Notes: generated from the sequence alone by a model not told the origin. A stretch of DNA of 64,000 bases from Bdellovibrio bacteriovorus W (GCA_000525675.1 CP002190.1:1-64000), one strand, 5' to 3'. Positions 28,901 through 36,811 are shown, numbered from the stretch's first letter. Translations and numbers: made by a program.

Positions 28901-29788
28901 ATGAAGAAAAGTCAGCCCTTCCATAAGTTAATCACAGTTTCTAGTTTTGCGATTTTATTATCAATGACGACTGTGATCTTAGGGGCCCCTTTTCTTCGTA
29001 CTTTACGCTCATTCTATGGTCCAAAAATCTATTGGAGTTTTGGATTCGTAGTTTCAGGAGTGGCGTGGCTCCTGAACGCTCAACCCCTAGCAATTTTTAT
29101 AAGCTCCGTGTGGATGACTTTGGGAGTTTATACAGAATTTGAGCGCAAAGGGATGGGTTGGTGGTCCGCAGGGCTTACTGGGGTTTCCGCTGGCGCAGTG
29201 ACTGCTGCATTAGGTATAGGCGGCGCATTCGGTATGCACGGGATTAACACGATTGATGAGTTAAATCGTTTGGCCGAGCAGTTTGTTCAACAGGTTCAGA
29301 CAATGAATCCTGCAGTTAAATTGGATCCAAGTGTTTTAGTTCAGCAAATTCCATCTGGAGTAATTGTTATTTTAATAATTGCTTTAGCGATGGGACTTAT
29401 TTTTGAGAGAAATGTTTTTTCATGGCTCAATTTGCCCCATGAAAAAGTCGGCTCTCAGCTCAAGTTGTTAGAATATCGTGTGCCTGATTATTTTATTTGG
29501 GTAGCGATGATTGCCTTCCTTCTAACGATGGTGAGTTTTGGCGGTAAGGCCATTGCAATCCTAGGTGTAAATATTGTGAACGTTGCAATCGTTCTTTATT
29601 TTTTTCAAGGTCTTGCAGTGTTAGAAGTGTTTTTGAGATACATGAAAGCCGGTGTTTTGATGCGATCTCTAAGCTACTTAATTTTAGTCGGCCAAATGAT
29701 GCTCTTATTAAGTGTCGTTGGTTTAATGGATTACTGGATTGATTTCAGACGTCGTATTCACAAGATGAAAGCCGCTGAAAACAATTAG
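28901..29788 (+). CDS. Polytopic membrane protein, DUF2232-like
   Basis: A 295-aa protein with about seven or eight transmembrane segments and a soluble loop around residues 125-150. It resembles the DUF2232 (YybS-like) group in general layout and in lying within an rpsF-rplI cluster, where such genes occur in other bacteria. The assignment is tentative. A weak purine-rich site (GCGAGAAG) precedes the ATG, 16 bases after rpsF. Function is unknown. Confidence 0.65.
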   Translation: MKKSQPFHKLITVSSFAILLSMTTVILGAPFLRTLRSFYGPKIYWSFGFVVSGVAWLLNAQPLAIFISSVWMTLGVYTEFERKGMGWWSAGLTGVSAGAVTAALGIGGAFGMHGINTIDELNRLAEQFVQQVQTMNPAVKLDPSVLVQQIPSGVIVILIIALAMGLIFERNVFSWLNLPHEKVGSQLKLLEYRVPDYFIWVAMIAFLLTMVSFGGKAIAILGVNIVNVAIVLYFFQGLAVLEVFLRYMKAGVLMRSLSYLILVGQMMLLLSVVGLMDYWIDFRRRIHKMKAAENN

Positions 29789-29802
29789 AAAATGAGGATC
29801 AC

Positions 29803-30246
29803 ATGAAAGTTATTCTTCAAAAAGATGTTAAGGATGTTGGAAGAGTTGGAGAACTAGTAAACGTTTCTGAAGGTTTTGCTAGAAACTTCCTTTTCCCTAG
29901 AAAATTGGCTTCTGAAGCAACTGAAAAGCGTATCAAAGAATACGATCACCTTAAGCGTGTTGCTGAGGCGAAAAAGAAAAAAGCTATGGCTGAGCGCCAA
30001 GCTATTCTTGCTAAAATCAACGGTACAACTGTAGCTTTCAAAATGGCTGCTGGTGAAACTGATCGTTTATTCGGTACTGTAACTACTTCTGATATTTCTA
30101 AAGAACTTCAGAAGCTTGGTCACAGCGTTGATCGCAGAGACATCATCTTGGATGAGCCAATCAAAGTATTGGGTCAACACAAGGCGATCGTACGTTTTAC
30201 AGAAGGTATGGAAGCAAACATCCAGATCTCTGTTGAGCGCCAATAG
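29803..30246 (+). CDS. rplI: 50S ribosomal protein L9
   Basis: L9 links the L1 stalk region to neighbouring ribosomes. The N-terminal RNA-binding domain begins MKVILQKDVKDVGRVGELVNVSEG, with the conserved ARNFLFPRKLA. The long connecting helix and C-terminal domain (LFGTVTTSDI, KVLGQHKAIVRF) are intact. The 147 aa are normal. GAGGA lies ahead of the ATG. It is the last gene of the rpsF operon and is followed by a strong terminator. Confidence 0.97.
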   Translation: MKVILQKDVKDVGRVGELVNVSEGFARNFLFPRKLASEATEKRIKEYDHLKRVAEAKKKKAMAERQAILAKINGTTVAFKMAAGETDRLFGTVTTSDISKELQKLGHSVDRRDIILDEPIKVLGQHKAIVRFTEGMEANIQISVERQ

Positions 30247-30273
30247 TTTAGATACAAAAAATATGTATTTTTT

Positions 30274-30306
30274 ACAGGGAGACTCTTTCAAGTCTCCCTG
30301 TTTTTA
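30274..30306 (+). terminator. Intrinsic terminator of the rpsF-rplI operon
   Basis: ACAGGGAGACT and AGTCTCCCTGT form an 11-bp stem around a 6-nt loop, followed by TTTTATTT. Confidence 0.93.
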
Positions 30307-30372
30307 TTTGAGCCCTTTTCACCTCTCCTATAAGAATTTCTAATATTAAATATTTGAAAATATGTATTGCAC

Positions 30373-30386
30373 TGGTTCCATTTTGG
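30373..30386 (+). promoter_or_regulatory. Protease-upstream element, copy 2
   Basis: TGGTTCCATTTTGG lies 29 bases before the lipoprotein protease start and matches 13 of 14 positions of the element ahead of the subtilisin gene. It is close enough to the start codon to lie in the 5' leader, so it could act on DNA or on mRNA. Confidence 0.4.
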
Positions 30387-30415
30387 GTGTTTAAGAGTGC
30401 CAAGTTGGAGGGGAC

Positions 30416-31267
30416 ATGAAATTTACAACTCTGGTTAGAAGAACACTTGGATTAGGCGCAACACTTTCTTTAATGGCGGCTTGTTCGCCAGCAACAAAGC
30501 AAAATGAAGTAAAATTGAATACTGACTCGACATCTATTATTGGTGGCGAAATCGTAGAAAAGTCTGATGTTATTTCTAAGTCGACAGTTGCTATCATTGC
30601 TTCTGTTGTGACAGTTGATAACGAAGAAGGACAATTCATCTGCACAGGCAGCATGTTGAAATCAAATATTGTTCTTACAGCAGCTCACTGTGTTCCTGAA
30701 GTTGGTGACATGTTCAAACAAGTTGAACTTTTTGTTATCTTCAATACAGATCTTCACCAAATGAAACCAACAGATGTTCGTAAAGTTATCGATTACGCAA
30801 TTCACGATGACTACGGAACAGCAAATGAGTTCGGTGAAGATGATCACGATATGGCTTTGATCAAAATCTCAGGAACAATGCCTGCAGGTTATCAATTAGC
30901 TAAATTCCTTAACGATGAATCTGTTCTTAAACCAGGAGCAAAAGTAACTCTTGCTGGTTACGGACTTATCGAAACTGACGGTGTAAATACAAAAAGCGAC
31001 GAGAAGCTACGCAAAGTAGATGTTGAGATCGTAGAAGATTTTGGTAAATACGAAGTTCTTCTTGATCAAACTCAAGGTAAAGGTGCATGTCACGGTGACT
31101 CTGGTGGCCCAGCATTCATCGAACTTAACGGCACTCAATACGTATGGGGTGTTACAAGCCGTGGAGCTGGTAAGAATGGTGTAGACGATTGTTCTTTAGT
31201 GAGTGTTTACACAAAAATCAAAGCTGAATCTGAGTTCATCACAAAAGCTTTGAACAAACTAAAGTAA
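30416..31267 (+). CDS. Lipoprotein serine protease of the trypsin fold
   Basis: A 283-aa S1A peptidase anchored as a lipoprotein (signal peptide ending LMAAC, Cys near 23). The activation site IIGGEIV is followed by the triad: His near 91 (TAAHC), Asp near 145 (DHDMALIKI) and Ser near 229 (GDSGGPAF). The S1-pocket position 189 (six residues before the serine, in GKGACHGDS) is glycine, not trypsin's aspartate, so cleavage after small or hydrophobic residues is more likely. GGAGGGG precedes the ATG. It probably acts at the cell surface or in the periplasm. A terminator follows. Confidence 0.92.
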   Translation: MKFTTLVRRTLGLGATLSLMAACSPATKQNEVKLNTDSTSIIGGEIVEKSDVISKSTVAIIASVVTVDNEEGQFICTGSMLKSNIVLTAAHCVPEVGDMFKQVELFVIFNTDLHQMKPTDVRKVIDYAIHDDYGTANEFGEDDHDMALIKISGTMPAGYQLAKFLNDESVLKPGAKVTLAGYGLIETDGVNTKSDEKLRKVDVEIVEDFGKYEVLLDQTQGKGACHGDSGGPAFIELNGTQYVWGVTSRGAGKNGVDDCSLVSVYTKIKAESEFITKALNKLK

Positions 31268-31293
31268 TCTAAAAAATTAAATTCTGATCTTTT

Positions 31294-31321
31294 AAAGCCC
31301 AAGGCAACTTGGGCTTTTTTT
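31294..31321. terminator. Bidirectional terminator after the lipoprotein protease
   Basis: AAAGCCCAAG and CTTGGGCTTT pair around a GCAA tetraloop, followed by a T-run. It lies between convergent genes. Confidence 0.92.
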
Positions 31322-31517
31322 ATGCGCTAATATCGTCGTTTGCGAGTTCAAGAAAAACAGACTGTAAGTAATCTGCCATCACTAAACGCAACTCTTCTAT
31401 GCTAAGATTTTCACAAGAGAAGTTGTGTTGGGTGATAAGTGATTCTAGTTCCTTAAATACGGGAGCTTCTGGCAATCCTGTTGCTTCAACCACCGTCTTC
31501 ATAAGATTTGTTCCCAT
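31320..31517 (-). CDS. Small hypothetical acidic protein
   Basis: A 65-aa acidic, probably helical protein with no signal peptide (MGTNLMKTVVEATGLP, then LSIEELRLVMADYLQSVFLELAND). GGAGG at 5-base spacing selects the ATG at 31517 over the in-frame ATG at 31529. It is a single gene convergent with the protease gene and downstream of dnaB past the dnaB terminator. I do not recognise the family. Confidence 0.6.
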   Translation of the reverse strand: MGTNLMKTVVEATGLPEAPVFKELESLITQHNFSCENLSIEELRLVMADYLQSVFLELANDDISA

Positions 31518-31618
31518 TAAAGCCTCCATGCCTCAAGGAATTCATATCTAAAGACACCCCTACTCAATCAAGGGGTTAACGATAAAACAAGCTGTAAGAC
31601 GACGTCAGGACCTATGGC

Positions 31619-31646
31619 GGGGTTCGAGGGGGTGGGGTTGTGTGGG
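31619..31646 (+). other. G-quadruplex-forming motif downstream of dnaB
   Basis: Four G-runs (GGGG, GGGGG, GGGG, GGG) are separated by loops of 5, 1 and 6 bases, satisfying the canonical G3+N1-7 rule. It stands out in this AT-rich DNA. The G-rich strand is the plus strand, the template for the minus-strand dnaB transcript if that reads through its terminator. Confidence 0.6.
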
Positions 31647-31654
31647 CGCATAAA

Positions 31655-31680
31655 AAAAGCCTCCCCGAAGGAAGGCTTTT
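31655..31680 (-). terminator. Intrinsic terminator of dnaB
   Basis: On the minus strand AAAAGCCTTCC pairs with GGGAGGCTTTT (one G-U pair) around a UUCG tetraloop and is followed by a T-run, five bases after the dnaB stop. Confidence 0.9.
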
Positions 31681-31685
31681 GAAAT

Positions 31686-33104
31686 TTAGAAATTAGCTCC
31701 AGGAGCAAAGTTTTTCGGTTTTCCACCTGGCATTGGTGGAGGTGCCTGTGGCGGAGGCATTGATTGATTTGGATTAGGAGCTTCAAAATCAGGATCACGG
31801 AATCGGCTGTATTGAGCATCAAAACGCAATTTAACAGGCCCTGTGGCACCGTTTCTTTGCTTTCCGACGATGACCTCAGCGTGTCCTGCAACATCTGGGT
31901 TTTCCTTCTCGTAGTAGTCATCACGATAAAGCATCATGATAACGTCGGCATCTTGCTCGATAGACCCAGACTCACGCAGATCCGAAAGCATAGGCTTCTT
32001 CTCGGCACGGCCCTCAACGCTTCGATTTAACTGAGCGAGGGCAATAACTGGAACCTGAAGCTCCTTGGCGATAGCCTTTAGAGACTTAGAAATTTCAGCA
32101 ACTTCCTGCTCTCTAGAGTGAACTTTTTGTTTCATGCTCATCAACTGCAGGTAGTCGATCATGATTAAATCAAGTCCGTGTTCTGCTTTAAGGCGACGAG
32201 CACGGGAGCGAATTTCAAAAGGAGAAATTCCCGAAGTATCATCAATAAAAATAGACGCTTCACTGAGGGCGCTGGCAGCATTGATCAGGCGAGGCCACGC
32301 AGAGTCTTGAATACGACCGTTACGGATCTCACCCATGCTGACTTTAGATTCGGATGATAACAAACGCATCATCATCGACTCTTTACCCATCTCAAGAGAG
32401 AAGTACGCCACTGTTTTTTTAAGTCGCAAAGCCACGTGTTGGGCGATATTCAACGAGAACGCCGTTTTACCCATTGAAGGACGAGCGGCAATAATCGTCA
32501 TCTCACCTGGGTGAAGACCCGCCGTCATCTCGTCGAGTTTTTTAAAGCCAGTGCTCAAACCCGTGATCTCGGCCTTATTTTTATAAAGCTCTTCGATTTT
32601 TGCGATAGAAGCTTTAACAATTTCCATGGAGCCAACAAGACCAGAAGCGGCTTTGTTTTCTCCGATTTTGAAGATCTCACTCTCTGCTTGGTCGACGAAT
32701 GATTCAACGTCAACGAAGTCTTGATCGTAAGCTTTTTCAATCAACTGGCTGTTAACTTGAATAAGGCGACGAAGAGTGGCTTTTTCTTTAACGATCTTAG
32801 CGTGCGAACCAACGTGTGCAGAAGAAATGGTCTTATCTAGAAGGCTTAGTAAATACTCAGGTCCCCCAACCGATTGCATCGCTCCCTCGCCTTGAAGAAG
32901 GTTGGAAACGGTGATGAAGTCGATCGGTTGGTTTTGGCTATGTAGGTCTTTAATTGCAGAATAAATTTTTTGGTGCGCAGGTACGTAAAAATCATCTGGC
33001 GCAACCACGTCCCCGACCTGATCGAGAGCTTCTCGGTCAAGCATAAGGGCACCCAATATGGATTGCTCTGCTTCAGAATTGTGCGGTGGAATTCGCGTAC
33101 TCAT
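31686..33104 (-). CDS. dnaB: Replicative DNA helicase DnaB
   Basis: The hexameric 5'-3' helicase of the replication fork. The N-terminal primase-interaction domain begins PPHNSEAEQSILGALML. The RecA-like domain has Walker A ARPSMGKTAF, Walker B IDYLQLM and the arginine-finger region KQRNGATGPVKLRFD. The 472 aa end in a Pro/Gly-rich tail (PPPQAPPPMPGG). No intein is present. It follows fis on the same strand after a 108-base gap containing a GC-rich hairpin, and it ends in a strong terminator. Confidence 0.96.
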   Translation of the reverse strand: MSTRIPPHNSEAEQSILGALMLDREALDQVGDVVAPDDFYVPAHQKIYSAIKDLHSQNQPIDFITVSNLLQGEGAMQSVGGPEYLLSLLDKTISSAHVGSHAKIVKEKATLRRLIQVNSQLIEKAYDQDFVDVESFVDQAESEIFKIGENKAASGLVGSMEIVKASIAKIEELYKNKAEITGLSTGFKKLDEMTAGLHPGEMTIIAARPSMGKTAFSLNIAQHVALRLKKTVAYFSLEMGKESMMMRLLSSESKVSMGEIRNGRIQDSAWPRLINAASALSEASIFIDDTSGISPFEIRSRARRLKAEHGLDLIMIDYLQLMSMKQKVHSREQEVAEISKSLKAIAKELQVPVIALAQLNRSVEGRAEKKPMLSDLRESGSIEQDADVIMMLYRDDYYEKENPDVAGHAEVIVGKQRNGATGPVKLRFDAQYSRFRDPDFEAPNPNQSMPPPQAPPPMPGGKPKNFAPGANF

Positions 33105-33154
33105 TGAACCCCTCTAGAGTAACGAAATTGAACATACTTAATTTTAACAAATTT

Positions 33155-33192
33155 GCGGGCCTGAAGCTAGATGGTGGTTCGTGGTGGCCCGC
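33155..33192 (-). repeat. GC-rich hairpin between fis and dnaB
   Basis: GCGGGCC (33155-33161) and GGCCCGC (33186-33192) are a perfect 7-bp inverted repeat with a 24-nt loop. Each arm is followed by TGAAGC. There is no T-run in the direction of transcription, so it is not an obvious terminator. It may be an mRNA processing or leader structure ahead of dnaB. Confidence 0.5.
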
Positions 33193-33212
33193 TGAAGCAA
33201 TACTTGAGAGAT

Positions 33213-33512
33213 CTAGTTTGTTTTTTTAACGCGTATTTTATAATTATCAATCTTCTTTTTCAAAGTATTACGATTGATACCAAGCATCTGAGCTGTTTTT
33301 ACTTGATTACCGTTATATGCGCGAAGAGCCAGCTCCAAAAGTGGTTTTTCAACTTGTTCGATCACCACATTATATAATCCGTTCAATTCAACTTGAGCTT
33401 CGCGTTGTTGAGCGAACAAAACTTCAAGTTTACTTTTCACAAGCTTTTCTAAGCTTACGGACTGAAGATTGGCGACAAAAAGATTATCAGAACTGTTTAG
33501 GTTCGGCGTCAT
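33213..33512 (-). CDS. fis: Fis-family DNA-binding protein
   Basis: A 99-aa protein whose C-terminus is a Fis/NtrC-type helix-turn-helix: LALRAYNGNQVKTAQ then MLGINRNTLKKKIDNY. E. coli Fis is 98 aa with the same layout of an N-terminal dimerisation arm and C-terminal helix-turn-helix. The N-terminal half here (LEKLVKSKLEVL) is divergent. It could be a nucleoid-bending Fis analogue or a free-standing NtrC-type DNA-binding domain. It lies between queE and dnaB. In this organism it would share the nucleoid with the histone at 46443. Confidence 0.85.
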   Translation of the reverse strand: MTPNLNSSDNLFVANLQSVSLEKLVKSKLEVLFAQQREAQVELNGLYNVVIEQVEKPLLELALRAYNGNQVKTAQMLGINRNTLKKKIDNYKIRVKKTN

Positions 33513-33582
33513 GGAACTCCCTAAAATTTCAGCTTAATAGATTTGTTGGAAAGATCTTTCCTGGGGAACCCCAGAACAGAAT

Positions 33583-34221
33583 CTATACTCCTCGTGTTTC
33601 GGATGACCAAATATACTTATGCAGTTGTAATTGCAACCTTGCAGATGACTTTTTATGCAAAATCTTTTCTGCCAACCAAAGTTCAGACACTTGGCCGTAT
33701 GATGGGCTGTATAAAACAACAAATTTTTCAAATAAATTGTGTTGACGACAGAATTCTTCGGCCCATTCAAAATCTTTTTCAGAACAAATCACAAACTTAT
33801 ACTCTGTTGAATCAATTGAGTGAGTAAGATTCTCCATAACGAATGAATCTGCAGCACCACTATCAGGTGTTTTTACATCCAGAATAGTTTTTACTCTCTT
33901 GTCAACCTTCTCGATAGATTTAGATCCACTGGTTTCTAGGGAAACCTGGAAGCCCTTATCGCAAAGCAATGTCATAAACGAGAAAACTTCTTTTTGTAAA
34001 AGAGGTTCGCCGCCGGTGATGCAGACATATTTTGTTCCATGGGAGGTAATTTCTTCCAAAAGCTTTTCTGTGCTTTGAAGCTCACCTTCGTAGTAAGAAT
34101 ATTTTGTGTCGCAATAGGTACAGCGTAAATTGCACGCTGTTAGACGAACAAACACCGTCGGTAGACCCGTGTAAGTTGTTTCACCCTGAATACTGTAAAA
34201 GACTTCGTTAATTTTAAGCAT
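33583..34221 (-). CDS. queE: 7-carboxy-7-deazaguanine synthase (radical SAM)
   Basis: QueE makes 7-carboxy-7-deazaguanine, the ring-forming step of queuosine synthesis, from 6-carboxytetrahydropterin. The radical-SAM cluster motif is CNLRCTYCD (CxxxCxxC with the QueE variant spacing). The N-terminal MLKINEVFYSIQGETTYTG and VFVRLTACNLRC are characteristic, and the SAM-binding TGGEPLLQKE follows. The 212 aa are normal. The other queuosine genes queC, queD and queF are not in this window. Confidence 0.93.
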   Translation of the reverse strand: MLKINEVFYSIQGETTYTGLPTVFVRLTACNLRCTYCDTKYSYYEGELQSTEKLLEEITSHGTKYVCITGGEPLLQKEVFSFMTLLCDKGFQVSLETSGSKSIEKVDKRVKTILDVKTPDSGAADSFVMENLTHSIDSTEYKFVICSEKDFEWAEEFCRQHNLFEKFVVLYSPSYGQVSELWLAEKILHKKSSARLQLQLHKYIWSSETRGV

Positions 34222-34280
34222 AATGAGTTTTTAGTCTTTCTCGTACCGCCAGTCCTAAGTCAAGGAACACTGGAGGGCAC

Positions 34281-34352
34281 ATGACTCTGAACAGGAAATC
34301 CCGTAAATTTTTTAAATGCAGCAATTCCTCAAAAAGTTTCGTCAGGACGTAA
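34281..34352 (+). CDS. Possible short leader ORF overlapping the ftsK start
   Basis: ATG 34281 stands 4 bases after GGAGG (34272-34276) and opens a 23-codon basic peptide (MTLNRKSRKFFKCSNSS...) that ends inside ftsK in another frame. The ftsK ATG at 34316 has no ribosome site of its own and a stop directly upstream in frame. The short ORF may therefore be a translated leader that feeds ribosomes to ftsK. This is inference from the position of the ribosome site only. Confidence 0.4.
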   Translation: MTLNRKSRKFFKCSNSSKSFVRT

Positions 34353-36727
34353 TTTCAGTAGGCTTTTTGGGTATGGGGCTTTTCATTGCCCTATCCCTTA
34401 TTAGCTATAATCCCTATGACCCTTCTATGAACTCCATAGGTCAGGGCCTTAGAGCCACCAACTATTGTGGAATTGTAGGAAGTTTCTTAGCTGATTCACT
34501 TTATCAGTTTTTTGGCTTGGCTGCTTGGGTAATTGTTGCGGGTATGGGGCGCATGGCCTATGCGAGTTTTCGCGGTGAGAATGTTCACTTAAAAAATATT
34601 CGTTTTATCTGGGCTATGCTTCTAATCGTGAACATTGCGGCTCTTCTTTCTGTGTATTTACCAGAGACGCGTGTGTTCAAAGATCAGATCTACTTAGGTG
34701 GACTTTTAGGACTGGGTGTTTCTCAGGCCCTGATTCGTGCATTTAACAGCATCGGCGTTCAAGTTATTTTAATATCGTTGATGATTGTTCTGGCGGTGTT
34801 CTACTTTGAAAGATCTCTGAAAGAGATTTTTGAAATACCTTTAGCCCTTCTTGCTAAGATCAGAGATATGAATATCCCACAAAAAATGGCGAAGTTCTTC
34901 GCGGGAATGTTTGTCTTTGAAGAAACAGATAAAAAGTCTAAGAAAAAATCAGGGCCTAAAGAAAAGCCAGAAAAAAAATCTCTCTTTCCCCTCTCTGCCG
35001 AAAAGTTTTTAGATGATGAAGAAGAAGAACTCGATGAGGCGCTGGCTGAAGCTTTAGAGGCCTCTGAAGAAGAGGAAGAAGAATTTGAGGATGAAGAGGA
35101 AGAGGAAGAGGAAGAGTTAGAAGAAGAAGAGGAGCTCGAGGAGGAAGATGTTCCTGCTTTGCGTATGGGACAAAAACGCAAGGTTGTGATGAAAGCAAAG
35201 CCACCTCGTCGCATTGAAAAGTGGGATATGCCTAAGCTTGCTCTTTTAGAAGATCCTCCAGCGAGTCGTATTCGTATTGATAAAAATGAAATTCAAAGAA
35301 AAGCAGAGTCATTGCTTGATAAGTTGAAGAACTTTAATATCGAAGGCCAAATCCAAGACGCAAAACCGGGTCCTTTGGTGACCATGTATGAGTTTAAGCC
35401 AAATGCCGATGTTAAAATTAGTAAGATCTCCGAATTGGAAGATGACTTGTCGCTTGCACTTTCTTCAGAGTCAGTGCGTGTTGTGGGTCATATTCCGGGG
35501 ACTGATGTTGTCGGTATTGAGACAGCGAACTTAAAGCGTGAGACCGTTTACTATAAAGACTTGATTGCTGAAGATGCCTTTTGGGGTGAAGATTACGCCC
35601 TTCCGATGGCTCTAGGTCGCGCCGTGGATGGCGATCCTAAGGTTGTGGATTTAAGGAAAATGCCGCATCTCTTGATCGCAGGTACGACGGGTTCTGGAAA
35701 ATCCGTTTTTGTCGGCTCCATTATTACTGGATTATTATTTAGACACTCTCCGAAAACTCTGCGCCTAGTTTTGATCGATCCAAAGATGGTCGACTTAGCA
35801 GCGTTTGCCTCTATTCCGCATCTTGCTCTTCCCCATGTGACTGAGCCGAAAAAGGCTTCGGTGGCATTAAAGTGGGCTGTGCGCGAAATGGAAAAGCGCT
35901 ATAAATCCCTATCAAAATTCGGCGTGGGTAAGATTGAAACCTTTAATGAAAAGGTTGGGGATCTTACGAAGGAAGAAATCGAAGAGCATGAAGCTACCAA
36001 TCAAGCCCTTGAAGATAGCAAGGCTCGTGGAGATCAGTACTATTATCAGCCGCTTCCATTTATCGTGATCGTAGTAGATGAGTTAGCGGACTTAATGATT
36101 GTTGAAAAGCAAAACATCGAAGAGCCGATCCAGCGTTTGACGCAAAAGGCTCGTGCTTGTGGAATTCATTTAATCATCGCAACTCAGTCTCCACGCAAAG
36201 ACGTTGTGACGGGGTTGATTAAGACGAATATTCCAGGGCGAGTGGCTCTAAAGGTTGCCTCGAAGATGGACTCAAGAATTATTATCGACGACTCAGGTGC
36301 AGAGAGGTTGTTACCGAACGGTGATATGCTCTTCCAAGCGCCAGGAATTGGTAAACCGACAAGACATCACGGACCTTACGTGTCTGATAAAGAGATTGAA
36401 AATGTGGTGACTCATTGGTCATCTCAGGCTGAACCAGAGTTTGATCCCGTGGGGATGCGCGCTCTTGAAGGATATAGCGAATCAGGTGAGCCAGGTGATG
36501 CGGGTGGTAGCTTTGGGGACGAAGAGTATGATGAAAAGTACGACGAAATTTTAGCGTGGGCCTCGGAGCAAAAAGAAATCTCTGCCTCGCTTATTCAACG
36601 TAAATTCCGCTTAGGTTATCCGCGAGCAGCCCGATTGATTGAGCTCTTTGAGCGTGAAGGCGTTGTAGGGCCAGCTAATGGCAGTAAGCCGCGTCAAGTT
36701 TTGGTTAGCAGTTATAGGGACGCCTAA
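34316..36727 (+). CDS. ftsK: DNA translocase FtsK/SpoIIIE
   Basis: FtsK pumps chromosome termini through the division septum. The 803 aa comprise four or five N-terminal transmembrane helices (to about 165) and a linker (about 190-290) with a very long Glu/Asp-rich stretch. The motor domain has Walker A AGTTGSGKSVF and Walker B IVVDELADLMI. A winged-helix gamma domain (SASLIQRKFRLGYPRAARLIELF) should read polarity sequences. ATG 34316 is the first in-frame start but lacks a Shine-Dalgarno. The acidic run is longer than I recall for typical FtsK. Known to matter in filamentous growth and division. Confidence 0.95.
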   Translation: MQQFLKKFRQDVISVGFLGMGLFIALSLISYNPYDPSMNSIGQGLRATNYCGIVGSFLADSLYQFFGLAAWVIVAGMGRMAYASFRGENVHLKNIRFIWAMLLIVNIAALLSVYLPETRVFKDQIYLGGLLGLGVSQALIRAFNSIGVQVILISLMIVLAVFYFERSLKEIFEIPLALLAKIRDMNIPQKMAKFFAGMFVFEETDKKSKKKSGPKEKPEKKSLFPLSAEKFLDDEEEELDEALAEALEASEEEEEEFEDEEEEEEEELEEEEELEEEDVPALRMGQKRKVVMKAKPPRRIEKWDMPKLALLEDPPASRIRIDKNEIQRKAESLLDKLKNFNIEGQIQDAKPGPLVTMYEFKPNADVKISKISELEDDLSLALSSESVRVVGHIPGTDVVGIETANLKRETVYYKDLIAEDAFWGEDYALPMALGRAVDGDPKVVDLRKMPHLLIAGTTGSGKSVFVGSIITGLLFRHSPKTLRLVLIDPKMVDLAAFASIPHLALPHVTEPKKASVALKWAVREMEKRYKSLSKFGVGKIETFNEKVGDLTKEEIEEHEATNQALEDSKARGDQYYYQPLPFIVIVVDELADLMIVEKQNIEEPIQRLTQKARACGIHLIIATQSPRKDVVTGLIKTNIPGRVALKVASKMDSRIIIDDSGAERLLPNGDMLFQAPGIGKPTRHHGPYVSDKEIENVVTHWSSQAEPEFDPVGMRALEGYSESGEPGDAGGSFGDEEYDEKYDEILAWASEQKEISASLIQRKFRLGYPRAARLIELFEREGVVGPANGSKPRQVLVSSYRDA

Positions 36728-36811
36728 TGCTCTTGACCTAGAGTGAGCCTCGGTAGTGTTATAGTTGAATTTGAAATTAAATATGACTGGTGCCGGCCGA
36801 GGTTTATCCTG

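Noticed and set aside
31568-31924. 118-codon minus-strand frame overlapping the end of dnaB
   Set aside because: Out of frame with the clear DnaB reading frame and crossing the dnaB terminator; composition is not protein-like.
33317-33827. Plus-strand frames opposite fis and queE
   Set aside because: Both complement strands encode clear families (Fis helix-turn-helix and radical-SAM QueE); the plus frames are shadows.
34801-35214. Minus-strand frame rich in poly-serine opposite ftsK
   Set aside because: It is the complement of the Glu/Asp codon run in FtsK; its serine runs reflect TCT/TCC complements and it has no ribosome site or family resemblance.
36743-36811. N-terminal extension of the secreted TPR protein to 36743
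   Set aside because: It would place 23 charged residues before the signal peptide; ATG 36812 has a ribosome site and starts the signal peptide directly.
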